A DNA stretch of 64,000 nucleotides from Roseiarcus sp963782255 (GTDB lineage Bacteria > Pseudomonadota > Alphaproteobacteria > Rhizobiales > Beijerinckiaceae), in assembly GCA_963782255.1 (NCBI GenBank), contig CAWAIS010000002.1:496001-560000 (forward strand), given 5' to 3'. Of this stretch, positions 1-8,387 are shown in pieces. The position numbers and the translations under genes were made by a program. The first letter of the stretch is position 1. Each line of letters begins with the position of its first letter. Below the pieces are notes generated by a model. The model saw nothing but the letters and a program-made list of their open reading frames with translations. It had not been told where the DNA came from and searched no databases.

Positions 1-456
1 CTGTTGCAGGTTGCCGGCGACAAGTCATTTGCCGTTTTCGACCAGACCGACCGTACGCTTATCACCGACGAGGAGCTGGAGCGCTACTTCAACGGGGATG
101 AAAGCGCCGGGCGCTTCAAGCCCGATCGGCAGAATGAGGGAACGGAACACGATCTCCATGCGGGGTTTGGCGTTCACGTCCCGTGCATGGCGCCGCATTG
201 GGCGCGCAACCGGGATGAGGTGTCGATAGCCGTCAGCTGTTGCTTCGATCTGGCCTCAATTCAGCGGCTCGGTCTCGTCTATAAGACGAACCATCGGCTT
301 CGCAGTCTAGGAATCAGACCGAAATCGCCGCGTGACGAAACCTGGAGCAATGGCGCGAAACTCTTCGGCGCGAGGACGGTGGTCGCGATGCGCAGCCTGC
401 TCCGACCTCAGGCGGCGACACATCGCGAGAACTCGGGTTGGACACCGTCGGTTTGA
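1..456 (+). CDS. JmjC/cupin-like protein, C-terminal part (5' end outside window)
   Basis: The reading frame is open from base 1 and ends at 456, so the N-terminal half lies outside the window. The visible ~151 residues align with the C-terminal half of the protein at 5086-6000: LLQVAGDK against LLQLSGRK, the GVHVP..APHW motif that carries the last metal-binding His of the cupin fold, and YKTNHRLRSLGI against YRTNHYLRRLGL. The HxD half of the metal site should lie upstream. By homology this is a putative Fe(II)/2-oxoglutarate-dependent JmjC-type (cupin_8) hydroxylase of unknown substrate. It is one of four related copies or fragments in the first 7 kb. The tail after about residue 105 does not match the paralogue. 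Confidence 0.6.
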   Translation: MLQVAGDKSFAVFDQTDRTLITDEELERYFNGDESAGRFKPDRQNEGTEHDLHAGFGVHVPCMAPHWARNRDEVSIAVSCCFDLASIQRLGLVYKTNHRLRSLGIRPKSPRDETWSNGAKLFGARTVVAMRSLLRPQAATHRENSGWTPSV

Positions 457-691
457 ACCGGCATGCAAGACTGACCTCGCCTTCGCGGGTTTGGACTACG
501 AGGGAACCGGTAGCGGGTCGAGATGGATCGCATTATTCAATTTCTTTCACAACCGGGTCTCGGATCACCTGCCTTCCTATCAATTCATCAAGGATAGGAC
601 GATAGAGGAATACCCTGATAGCGGCATCGGCATCGGTGCCGACAATCATTAGGTGGATCTGCGAATCGCTTCCATCGGCCAGCTGTGATCA

Positions 692-1573
692 GTGCGGAGA
701 ATGACTGAAGAATCCACTTATCGGCTAAGTCTCTGGCGGAGCGCGGGGCGGGCGTGGGTCAAGGGGCTGGCGCAAACGACGCTAGGCAGCAAAGTTTTGC
801 GGGCCGCATATGAAAGTCATTTTGAGGCGGCCGGTGGCCACCAGCGGATGTTCCGCGGCCTATACCCTGACTTCGCGTCGGCCGCCGCAACGGCGCCTCC
901 TGGGAAGCAGGTCGGTTATAACGGCGACGCCACGGCGAGCCGGCACGCGCATGAGCGGCATTTTATGTTCCCGAGCGACTATGCGGTATTGTTTTGGCTG
1001 AGCCGCCTGATCTCTGACTCCAGGCTATTATTCGATCTCGGCGGCGACGTCGGCAGCCGGTACCTCGCGTTTCGGAAGTATCTGACTTACCCGGAAAACT
1101 TTACGTGGCTGGTGAATGAGATCCCGGCGGTGGTTGCGCTGGGACGGACGATTGCTGAGGAAGAAGCGGCGCGCCACCTGCGGTTCACGACGGACTACGC
1201 CCGATTGGGGGAGGCCGACATCCTGCTCGCGTCGGGCGTGTTGCAGGTGTTGGAGGACTGGAACGGTTTTCTGAAGCGCGCAGCCTCCTTGCCACGTCAC
1301 ATCCTGATCAACCGAACGCCCGTTGGCGACCAACCGGAGGCAGTTACGCTATGCGCCATCGGCGTGTCATTCAACCCATACCATATCTTCAACCGACCAT
1401 CGTTTATCGCTGCGTTCGCCGAGCTCGGTTATCGGCTGATGGATGAATGGCGGACGCCCGAGAACGCATGCCGGATCCCGGATCATCCCTTACATTCGCT
1501 CGATGCGTTCAGCGGATTCTATTTCGTTCTCGATCGATCCGGACCGGCGCCCGCGGGCAGTTCGTTTCCGTGA
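692..1573 (+). CDS. Putative SAM-dependent methyltransferase, TIGR04325-like
   Basis: A protein of about 293 residues with the look of the TIGR04325 methyltransferase group found in surface-polysaccharide clusters. A conserved region LLFDLGGDVGSRYLAFRKYL matches the glycine-rich SAM-binding loop (about residues 110-130). Next comes an acidic/aromatic stretch, WLVNEIPAVV, then ADILLASGVLQVLED, which resembles the post-motif II strand. The end of the protein, FSGFYFVLDR, is typical of the group. The first start is GTG at 692; an ATG at 701 is an alternative, and neither has a convincing ribosome-binding site. The flippase gene follows 55 bp downstream on the same strand, which suggests a role in glycan modification. 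The substrate is unknown. Confidence 0.6.
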   Translation: MRRMTEESTYRLSLWRSAGRAWVKGLAQTTLGSKVLRAAYESHFEAAGGHQRMFRGLYPDFASAAATAPPGKQVGYNGDATASRHAHERHFMFPSDYAVLFWLSRLISDSRLLFDLGGDVGSRYLAFRKYLTYPENFTWLVNEIPAVVALGRTIAEEEAARHLRFTTDYARLGEADILLASGVLQVLEDWNGFLKRAASLPRHILINRTPVGDQPEAVTLCAIGVSFNPYHIFNRPSFIAAFAELGYRLMDEWRTPENACRIPDHPLHSLDAFSGFYFVLDRSGPAPAGSSFP

Positions 1574-1628
1574 TGGAACACGCCGGTCTCGTTCCCGACC
1601 TGACGGCTGAACCAGAGACCGGCGCACG

Positions 1629-3110
1629 ATGAGCAACGCGGCCTACGAGGGACCGATCGATGGCCTCAGACAGAGGGCGGTGAAGGGGGCGTTTTTCACG
1701 AGCCTGGCGCAGGTCGCCAAAGTGATCGTGCAATTCGGCTCCGTGATCGTTCTTTCCCGGCTGCTGTCCCCGGCCGATTTCGGTCTTTTAGCAATGGTCG
1801 CGCCGCTTTACACGTTGGCTTTGGTTTTCCAGGATCTCGGCCTGGGTCATGCGACAGTGCAGAGCGCGCAGGTCACGCCCGCGCAGAACAGCGCGCTGTT
1901 CTGGCTCACCATCGCTGTGAGCCTGTGCCTTGCGGTTCCACTGATCTTTGGCGCGCCAATGGTGGCCTGGTTCTACCGTGACGAACGGGTCGCAGCCCTG
2001 ACCCGCGGTTTCGCGGTCGTTATCGTCATTGGGGCCCTGGGGGCGCAACACTCGGCTCTGCTGAATCGGAGCATGCGATTTCGCTTCCTGGCGGCGCTCG
2101 ATACGATCGCTGTGCTTGCCGGGTTCTTGGGCGCTGCGCTGCTGGCCCTTGTGTTCCACACCTATTGGGCGCTGTTTGCGGCCTACGCCATCAGCACGAC
2201 AGTGAGCGTCGTCGGCGCCTGGATCGGCACGGGCTTCGTGCCGCGCTTGCCGCGGCGGGAATCCGGCGCGGGGCAAATGGTCCGGCTCGGGGCCGGGATC
2301 ACCGGCTACAATATCTTCACCTTCATTGCGCGCAACCTCGACAATGTGTTGATCGGTCGCGTCTGGGGCAATGGCCCGCTCGGCCTATACGATCGCGCTT
2401 ACAAGCTCCTCCTGTTCCCACTGCTTCAGATCAACACTCCGCTCGGCCGAGTGATGCTGCCGATGCTGGCTCGACTGCGGACCGAGGGGGAGCGCTACTG
2501 CTCCGCTTATCTGCGAGCGGTGAATCAACTTTTGCTGGTGACACAGCCAGGCATCGTGTTTGCGATCGCCACAGCCGACATCTTTGTCCCGATCCTGCTC
2601 GGGGACCAATGGCGTGCCGCGGCGCCGATCTTCCAGTGGATGGGTCTCGCGGCGTTGCTACAGCCGATTAGCGCCACCATGAACTGGCTGTTCATCAGTC
2701 AAGGGCGGAGCGAAGCCTTTGCCTGGTTTGGAGCGTTCAACGCCGTCATCAGCACCATCGCGTTCTGCGCCGGATTGCCTTGGGGACCGATCGGCGTCGC
2801 GGCGGCTTATTCAATTTCGCAGGTTCTGTTGCGGTCACCCGTCATGTGGTGGATGGCGACACGAATCGGGCCGGTGCGATTCCGAGATCTCTACAGCATC
2901 GCGGCGATGCATGCTCTGGCAAACGCCGTCGCCTTCACTGCGATCGTTGTCGTGCGCCACGCGATCACGCTTGATGGCATTCCCGCTCTCGCGTTCTTCT
3001 TGTGCCTCTCTTATGCGCTCACGGTCCTGGTGCTGGCGCTGATCCCGTCCGGTCGGATGGCGCTCCGGGAAAGCCTCTCGGTTGTCACGGTCCTCGCATC
3101 ACGATCGTAA
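1629..3110 (+). CDS. Wzx-like oligosaccharide flippase (MOP superfamily)
   Basis: A 493-residue, highly hydrophobic protein with roughly 12-14 predicted membrane segments. The N-terminal pattern (AVKGAFFTSLAQVAK, then LSRLLSPADFGLLAMV) is the signature of Polysacc_synt/RfbX-type lipopolysaccharide flippases such as WzxC. These inner-membrane proteins move undecaprenyl-linked oligosaccharides to the periplasmic face. The internal motif GPLGLYDRAYKLLLFPL, and the LGDQWRAAAPIFQWMGLAALLQP region, are typical of the family. Length is normal. The gene lies 55 bp after a putative methyltransferase on the same strand, consistent with a small surface-glycan operon. The glycan substrate cannot be read from the sequence. 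Confidence 0.85.
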   Translation: MSNAAYEGPIDGLRQRAVKGAFFTSLAQVAKVIVQFGSVIVLSRLLSPADFGLLAMVAPLYTLALVFQDLGLGHATVQSAQVTPAQNSALFWLTIAVSLCLAVPLIFGAPMVAWFYRDERVAALTRGFAVVIVIGALGAQHSALLNRSMRFRFLAALDTIAVLAGFLGAALLALVFHTYWALFAAYAISTTVSVVGAWIGTGFVPRLPRRESGAGQMVRLGAGITGYNIFTFIARNLDNVLIGRVWGNGPLGLYDRAYKLLLFPLLQINTPLGRVMLPMLARLRTEGERYCSAYLRAVNQLLLVTQPGIVFAIATADIFVPILLGDQWRAAAPIFQWMGLAALLQPISATMNWLFISQGRSEAFAWFGAFNAVISTIAFCAGLPWGPIGVAAAYSISQVLLRSPVMWWMATRIGPVRFRDLYSIAAMHALANAVAFTAIVVVRHAITLDGIPALAFFLCLSYALTVLVLALIPSGRMALRESLSVVTVLASRS

Positions 3111-3653
3111 ACGGTTTCCGCGTCGGCAGATGGGATGGAGGCGTCGGAGGCGGGCCATGCGCCCAATTTGGTTTTGCTTGGATGAGCCGCTTTTGACCGT
3201 AAAAACGCCGCCGGGGAGGGGTTGGAAAAGCTTGGATTTCCTTGATTCTCTCGTCAGAAATGAGCCTTTTCAATGGGTTAAACGGGGTTTCTGCGAAAAA
3301 ATTTCTCTTTCCGTCCTCGTTCTCGAGGCCGCGCGGCACCGCTTCGCCAATGGGACGGGCCTGCCCTCGAGCTTCATGTCCGACCGAAGGCGTTTCCACG
3401 AGCCATGCAGAAACCATAGCACACCTTTCGACTTTTCGGAAGCAAATGTCGATGTCAAGCTGTAGCCGTCCGGCCCGGAAGGCGTCGAACCGATGCGCCT
3501 AAGTCGCGTAGCGTCTGCCGGTCAAGCGCCGCCGAGCTTTAGGAGGCGGCTCAAGGCCCGTTCGCGGTGGGCGCCCGCCGAGAGAGCCGAGCCTTTCGGG
3601 ATCAGTCCCGCGCCATGGGCAGCGCTCTTGGCTCCAATTGAGAGCGCCGCCGC
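3111..3653. other. Intergenic region with a dispersed repeat copy
   Basis: 543 bases between two convergent genes without a supported gene. Bases ~3218-3450 are copy A of a dispersed repeat (see its own entry). The remaining sequence, 3451-3653, has short open frames on both strands, but none has a recognisable domain or ribosome-binding site. Confidence 0.5.
3218..3450 (-). repeat. Dispersed ~230-bp intergenic repeat, copy A
   Basis: Read on the minus strand, this matches the plus-strand sequence at 17740-17970 over essentially its whole length. Near-identical blocks include the start (ACATTTG.TTCC.AAAAGTC), GTGCTATG.TTTCTGCATG, the middle CCCATTGAAAAGGCTC, and the end AATCCAAGCTTTTCCAACCC. 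Between the blocks there are substitutions and small indels that change reading frame, so the conserved unit is probably nucleotide structure rather than protein. The flanks diverge sharply on both sides. It is not associated with a transposase and has no obvious terminal inverted repeat. Confidence 0.75.
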
Positions 3654-4742
3654 TCAAGTGCGAAGGCTTTTGATTGGCGAGATTTCGACGTTCTGGCGTG
3701 ATCGGCTCCAAGTAAACAGGTAGGGCAGCCCGACCTTTGGTCCCCAAACTGCCAAAATAATCGGAATAGAAATACCTACAGCAGTTCCCAGGACGATTTG
3801 CAGAATTGGACCCGAATAGCCGAATCCCTTCTGCAACGCTATTCGTGTCGCGGCAGCAAAAATCGTATGGGCAACATAGATTTCCAACGAATAAAAGCCC
3901 ATAGTCTTCACCACTGAGGAGAGCGTCGAAGAGGCGAGCGGCGAACCAGCCAATAACATTGCCAAAGCAATCGTCGCGATCGTTCCAGTCATGGCGAGTA
4001 CGGCGTGAAAGAATGGCAATTCCGATAGGTTCGCGGCGACTGCCGCGGCGACCACGCCATATCCGACGATCGCGATGCTCAATAGCCGAGGGCCCGCGAA
4101 CCTTGTCAAGATTGTGAGAACTGAGGTCTGCGCCGCCATCGCGCCCAAGGCGAAATAGATCAGAAATGAGCAGAATGAGTGTAAAACATCCCATCGGGAA
4201 ACATCGAATCCGGAAGCTTCAATGGCGTATAGCGCTGCTGCGAAAAGCAAGAAACTGGTGTTGGAGACGCTTCGGTAATTAACGAGCCAATATACGAGAT
4301 ACATCAAGAATATGGCATATAGGAACCAGAACTGGTCAATTGGTATGTATAATATCTTGAGCAGGCTATAGAACGTCAACTGATTATTTGTTAGGCGAGA
4401 GGCAAGCACTTGTGCCGTGCCCTCCAAAATCGACCATAGGAAATATGGATAAATAATAACCGAAGCTTTATTCAGAAAATATTCATCAAACGGCCGACGG
4501 GCGGATTGCTTGACGAAAAGGCCGGCCAAGAAAAAGAACAGGGGCATGTGAAATGTGTAAATGCCGCGCACAGACTGCGACCATAAAGAGTTCTGTAGAG
4601 CGCCGCTATCGATTAGTCCGCCCAGAGTGTGGCCAAAAACAACGAGGAATATGCCAAGTCCCTTAGCCAAGTCGACCCACGAAACCCGAGATTTCAGATG
4701 CACCTCGTTTTCGTGTCGATGTGAAGCGGGCAAAACCGACAT
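3654..4742 (-). CDS. Acyltransferase-3 family membrane protein
   Basis: A 362-residue protein of the acyltransferase-3 (OafA/NodX/fucose O-acetylase-like) family. These inner-membrane enzymes transfer acetyl or other acyl groups to sugars of surface glycans. The opening VSWVDLAKGLGIFLVVFGH carries the conserved His at the end of the first membrane helix, and TFHMPLFFFLAGLF is the second family motif. About ten hydrophobic segments follow. The start ATG at 4742 is preceded by AGAGGAGAAT, a good ribosome-binding site. The base composition is visibly more AT-rich than the housekeeping genes, suggesting transfer. It converges on the flippase gene. Confidence 0.8.
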   Translation of the reverse strand: MSVLPASHRHENEVHLKSRVSWVDLAKGLGIFLVVFGHTLGGLIDSGALQNSLWSQSVRGIYTFHMPLFFFLAGLFVKQSARRPFDEYFLNKASVIIYPYFLWSILEGTAQVLASRLTNNQLTFYSLLKILYIPIDQFWFLYAIFLMYLVYWLVNYRSVSNTSFLLFAAALYAIEASGFDVSRWDVLHSFCSFLIYFALGAMAAQTSVLTILTRFAGPRLLSIAIVGYGVVAAAVAANLSELPFFHAVLAMTGTIATIALAMLLAGSPLASSTLSSVVKTMGFYSLEIYVAHTIFAAATRIALQKGFGYSGPILQIVLGTAVGISIPIILAVWGPKVGLPYLFTWSRSRQNVEISPIKSLRT

Positions 4743-4830
4743 ATTCTCCTCTTTAAATAAAGATGGACGCGTACGTTAAAAAATGAACGTAGGAAACCTC
4801 GTGTACAACGGTGGGCTATCCACCCGGATT

Positions 4831-5030
4831 GAACAAAATCTCGCTCCCAGAGCGCAGGATCGATCGCGGCCTTGCAGATCTGCCTGCGACGGCGGCCATG
4901 GCGGCCGCCCTCACTGCGTCGCCCGTGGGCGCGCTCGCAGGAGCGCCGATCGACATGGAGGCGCCGCAAGGGCGTTGAAAGAGCGCAAGCGGCTCGCATT
5001 CGACCCCGCCCGCGCCCGGCCTTGGCAAGT
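4831..5030 (-). pseudogene. Decayed 3' fragment of a JmjC/cupin paralogue
   Basis: This stretch resembles the 3' end of the intact gene at 6051-6953 plus about 20 bases beyond its stop. Shared blocks on the plus strand include GAACAAAATCTCGCTC (4833-4848 and 6034-6049), the following CCTTGC.GATCTGCCTGCG and GCGGCCATGGCGGCCGC, and a less exact stretch around the codons for the arginine-rich end. The equivalent stop codon is changed and frame-shifting differences are present. No start or upstream domain remains. It lies immediately downstream of the intact paralogue at 5086-6000, as expected from a tandem duplication that later collapsed. Confidence 0.65.
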
Positions 5031-5085
5031 TTCGCTGTGGATCGCCGACGTTGGTGTCCATGATGATCCGCCCCCAAAGCGAGGG

Positions 5086-6000
5086 CTATGGCTTGCGCAA
5101 TTGAAAACGGAATCGGTCGTGCAATCGGCCCAGCGCTACGCCGACAGGCCGTTTCAACTGGTCGAGCATGGGCGAACGGAACGGCGGCGTGGGATTCAGG
5201 CCGAGGCGGCGAAGATAGTGGTTGGTCCGGTATATCGCTCCCCGCTCGCTGTCGTAGCTGTGGTAGTTGATGCTCACAGATATCGAGATGTTGTCGCCGT
5301 TCTTCAACCAGTGCGGCGCGTTCAATGGGATGTGCACGCCCATGCCCGGCTCCATCATCAGCACATCGGCGCGGTGTTGCAGATGCGGTTTGTAGATCGC
5401 GGCGTTGGTGTCGACGGAGTAGAAGCGCTCGACCTCCTGCTCGGTCGTGACCTCCCGATCCTCCGGCGGGAAGAGATTGATCTCCTTCCTGCCGCTTAGC
5501 TGCAGCAGGAAGTTGTTCTCGCTGTCAATGTGGTAGGTGGTCAGCCGGTTCGGGGAAGTGATGAAGACGATCACCTCCTTCCGGCGCATCCTGCGCTCGA
5601 GCTCGCGGCCGCTGACTTCAAGAATGTCCGACATGCAGCGGTCCATGACCGCCGCGTAGCTGGGATCGGTATCCGCGCGCTTCAACACGATCCACGCGCC
5701 GGCGTTCTCGATGCGGGCGATTGTTTCGTCCACCGGGAACGCGGCCGGCGCGGTGCCCCAGCGCTGCGCAATGTCCTCAACCCCTGCGTCGTAGTACAGG
5801 TCGTCCGCACGCGTCGCCGCGGTGCTTCGCGCCAACTCGATGAGCCTCGGCAGCTGGAACAGCGGGTGGTCGCTCAGGTGATGATGGAAGACAAAGTGCC
5901 GACGATTGAATTTCTCACGGAATTCATCGCGATCGAGTTCGATCATCCGCACGCTATCCGAGGCCAGGCGGGCGCTCGGACTTTCCAGAACTTCAGACAT
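5086..6000 (-). CDS. JmjC/cupin_8-type putative Fe(II)/2-oxoglutarate dioxygenase
   Basis: About 304 residues. The cupin metal triad is visible as HxD in TTYHIDSENNFLLQL and a distal His in GMGVHIPLNAPHW, with a Lys (YKPHLQ) between them. This is the JmjC/cupin_8 arrangement found in protein and small-molecule hydroxylases. The C-terminal RTNHYLRRLGLNP motif is shared with the partial copy at 1-456. The start was set at ATG 6000 (MSEVLESP) because AAGGTG sits 4 bases upstream; an in-frame GTG at 6024 is possible. The next copy ends 50 bp upstream on the same strand, so the two are probably co-transcribed. The substrate is unknown; linkage to glycan genes is context only. Confidence 0.7.
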   Translation of the reverse strand: MSEVLESPSARLASDSVRMIELDRDEFREKFNRRHFVFHHHLSDHPLFQLPRLIELARSTAATRADDLYYDAGVEDIAQRWGTAPAAFPVDETIARIENAGAWIVLKRADTDPSYAAVMDRCMSDILEVSGRELERRMRRKEVIVFITSPNRLTTYHIDSENNFLLQLSGRKEINLFPPEDREVTTEQEVERFYSVDTNAAIYKPHLQHRADVLMMEPGMGVHIPLNAPHWLKNGDNISISVSINYHSYDSERGAIYRTNHYLRRLGLNPTPPFRSPMLDQLKRPVGVALGRLHDRFRFQLRKP

Positions 6001-6050
6001 GTCGCACCTTGTGACTATTTTCACGCCAAAGGAATGAACAAAATCTCGCT

Positions 6051-6953
6051 CTAGGAGCGCAGCACAGACCGCACAGCCTTGCCGATCTGCCTGCGCACCG
6101 GGATCGCGGCGGCCATGGCGGCCGCTTTCATCGCGTCACGGGCGGGGCGCTCGCCCGGGCGGGCCGGATCGAAATTAAGCCGCCGCAAATAGGCATTGAA
6201 GGAGCGTACGCGCCCCCGCATTCGGCTCTCACGCGTCTCATAGACGAAAGTATAGGAGATCGATCGCGATCCCACCGTTTCCACCCAATGCGGCAAATCC
6301 TGGGGCTGATGCAAACCCGCCCCCGGTTGCAGTCGAAAGACATGCTCGGCGCTGGCGTCCCGACGCGCAAGGTCGACCTGCCCGATATCGGTGGTGGCGC
6401 GGACGTAGAGGGGTTCGACCTCATCCTCGCCAAGCACGTTCGGCTCGTAGAGATGATAGATCTTCTCGCCCTCGATCTGGCTGAAGAAATTAACCTCGGG
6501 GTCGAAATGGAACGGCGTGGTCGCCTGCGGCGCGCTGATGAAGATCGACGATTCCAGGCGCACGATTTCGTCGGAGAAGTGATTGCGCCGCAAATGCCCC
6601 CTCACCTGCGCGAACATCGTATTCAAGAGATCGCGAAAACCGTCGTGATGGAGTTCGAGCCGCTTCAGGAGAATCTTGTAGGATCCTGCGGTAAGCTGAT
6701 CAAAGGCTTCATGCGGCTTCAACGGCGTCTTGGGCACCGAATAGAACACCGCTCCGGCCGTCGGCGCGCTGCAGGCGACGAAATAGTCTTCCGGATGAGC
6801 GGCATATATCTCGCAAAGAGACCGCAGCGTCTCATTCTCGAAGAGACCAAGACGGTGCAAATTGTGGCTGAAGCCGAACGGGACGCGATTGTAATTTTCG
6901 GCAAACACCGCGTTGTCGAGATTTAGCGGCTCCGCCGGCGCAATTGATGTCAA
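6051..6953 (-). CDS. JmjC/cupin_8-type putative dioxygenase, second paralogue
   Basis: A 300-residue relative of the protein at 5086-6000, with the HxD motif in TTPFHFDPEVNFFSQIEG and the distal His in GAGLHQPQDLPHW. The C-terminal arginine-rich motif is RSFNAYLRRLNFDP. Sequence identity to its neighbour is modest, so the pair diverged long ago or arrived separately. The start is TTG at 6953, supported by GGGAGGA eight bases upstream. It follows the epimerase gene by 39 bp on the same strand, so epimerase and both dioxygenase-like genes may form one operon. Function is inferred only from the fold; no substrate can be named. Confidence 0.7.
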   Translation of the reverse strand: MTSIAPAEPLNLDNAVFAENYNRVPFGFSHNLHRLGLFENETLRSLCEIYAAHPEDYFVACSAPTAGAVFYSVPKTPLKPHEAFDQLTAGSYKILLKRLELHHDGFRDLLNTMFAQVRGHLRRNHFSDEIVRLESSIFISAPQATTPFHFDPEVNFFSQIEGEKIYHLYEPNVLGEDEVEPLYVRATTDIGQVDLARRDASAEHVFRLQPGAGLHQPQDLPHWVETVGSRSISYTFVYETRESRMRGRVRSFNAYLRRLNFDPARPGERPARDAMKAAAMAAAIPVRRQIGKAVRSVLRS

Positions 6954-6992
6954 TTTGCCGTTCCTCCCTAAGCTAACATCGGGCTTGGAACA

Positions 6993-7976
6993 CTATTCGG
7001 CGGCGAGCGCTCCGCTTTTCAATGCGACCTGGCTTTCTATCCACTCGTAAGTGATTGCAAGGCCCTCGGAAAGCGGTTGCCTGGGTCTCCAGCCGAGCTT
7101 CTCTTCTATCAATCTGTTGTCCGAGTTGCGGCCTCGAACGCCGAGCGGTCCGGGGATGTGCCGCTTTGCGAGCCGCTTGCCGGCGATCGCCATGATGCTG
7201 TCGGCGAGCTGATTGATCGAGACCATCTCGTCAGAGCCGATGTTTACGGGTCCCTCGAAGCCGGAGCGCATCAGCCGGACCGTGCCCTCGACGCATTCCG
7301 ACACGTAAAGGAATGATCGGGTCTGGGCGCCATCGCCCCAAATATCAATTGTCCCTCCGTTCGGAGCCATCGCGATCTTGCGGCAGAGTGCGGCAGGCGC
7401 CTTTTCGCGACCGCCGGCCCATGTCCCCTCAGGACCAAAGATGTTGTGATAACGGGCGACCCGGACCTCGATGCCACGGCAACGAGCGAAAGAAAGATAG
7501 AGCCGCTCACTGAAGAGCTTTTCCCACCCATATTCACTGTCCGGAGCCGCGGGGTAGGCGGAGCTTTCCTCGCAATTTGGCGAATCCGGATCCATCTGGT
7601 TGTAGGCCGGATAAATGCATGCGGAAGACGAATAGAATATCCGCGGAATCAGCCTTCTACAGCACGCATCCAAAAGATTAAGATTTATAAGTCCTGAATT
7701 GTGCATGATATCGGCGTCGTTCTCGCCGACAAATACAAACCCGGCGCCACCCATATCGGCCGCCAACTGATACACTTCGTCGAAGCGACGGTCGATCACC
7801 TGCCGGCACAAGTATGGATCGCGGAGATCTCCGACGATGAAATCATCAGCTTCGCTTATCGCATACTCATGGTTCTTGAGATCCACGCCACGAACCCAGA
7901 ACCCTTCCGATTTTAGTCGTTTGACCAGGTGCCCCCCTATGAAGCCACCCGCGCCGCATACCAGTGCACTTCGCAT
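6993..7976 (-). CDS. GDP-mannose 3,5-epimerase-like NAD-dependent epimerase
   Basis: A 327-residue extended SDR. The N-terminal GAGGFIGGHL is the NAD-binding loop. The body matches plant-type GDP-mannose 3',5'-epimerase unusually closely: LAADMGGAGF, SSSACIYP with the acid/base Cys, the YGWEK catalytic Tyr/Lys, RYHNIFGPEGTWAGGREKAP, WGDGAQTRSF, NIGSDEMVS and PGPLGVRGRNSDN. That enzyme converts GDP-D-mannose to GDP-L-galactose (and GDP-L-gulose) in the cytoplasm, so it may supply L-galactose-type residues to the local glycan. Other NDP-sugar epimerases remain possible, but the motif match is strong. It heads a likely minus-strand operon with the two JmjC-like genes. Confidence 0.8.
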   Translation of the reverse strand: MRSALVCGAGGFIGGHLVKRLKSEGFWVRGVDLKNHEYAISEADDFIVGDLRDPYLCRQVIDRRFDEVYQLAADMGGAGFVFVGENDADIMHNSGLINLNLLDACCRRLIPRIFYSSSACIYPAYNQMDPDSPNCEESSAYPAAPDSEYGWEKLFSERLYLSFARCRGIEVRVARYHNIFGPEGTWAGGREKAPAALCRKIAMAPNGGTIDIWGDGAQTRSFLYVSECVEGTVRLMRSGFEGPVNIGSDEMVSINQLADSIMAIAGKRLAKRHIPGPLGVRGRNSDNRLIEEKLGWRPRQPLSEGLAITYEWIESQVALKSGALAAE

Positions 7977-8387
7977 TCCTGCCTCCGAAACAACGGAAAC
8001 TACAATATTTCTTTCGACGCCGACCCGCGCAACACGCCCCCGCTTATCGCCAAATCCCGTTTTTGATAGCTCGGATTTGCGCGCCGGCCGTTCCCCCCGA
8101 TATACATGTCATAGGGAAGGCGAGTTTGCAACCGTGAGATTGTTCCAAGCCATGCGGACTTGAAGCTCGATCAGAATGTCGAGCGCGCTATGCGTCCGTG
8201 ATAGAAGCCGAACCGGCTGGAGGCGCGGACGATGGCCGCCGAGTTCTGGTTGAGCGAGTAGCAATCGGAGGCGCTTGCGTAGCTGCCGCCGACGACCCAG
8301 CTCGATCCCAGCGTGTGGATGAACGGCGCATCCTCAGAGATCGTGCATGGCTTGAAAGTCTGCTGTCGGTGGTAAGATTGCCCGCTG
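7977..8387. other. Intergenic region between divergent genes
   Basis: 411 bases between the minus-strand epimerase and the plus-strand PPTase. It should hold the promoters of both, but no clear -35/-10 pair was seen. Its right half (about 8171-8387) carries a short open frame on the minus strand, described separately. Confidence 0.4.
8171..8387 (-). pseudogene. Possible 3' remnant of an unidentified gene
   Basis: The minus strand has an open frame ending at 8171 whose last ~70 residues look protein-like (for example GSSWVVGGSYASAS and SRFGFYHGRI), while upstream the frame runs antisense through the PPTase gene and loses that character. I do not recognise the family. It may be the surviving C-terminus of a gene interrupted when the PPTase region arrived, or chance. 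Confidence 0.2.
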
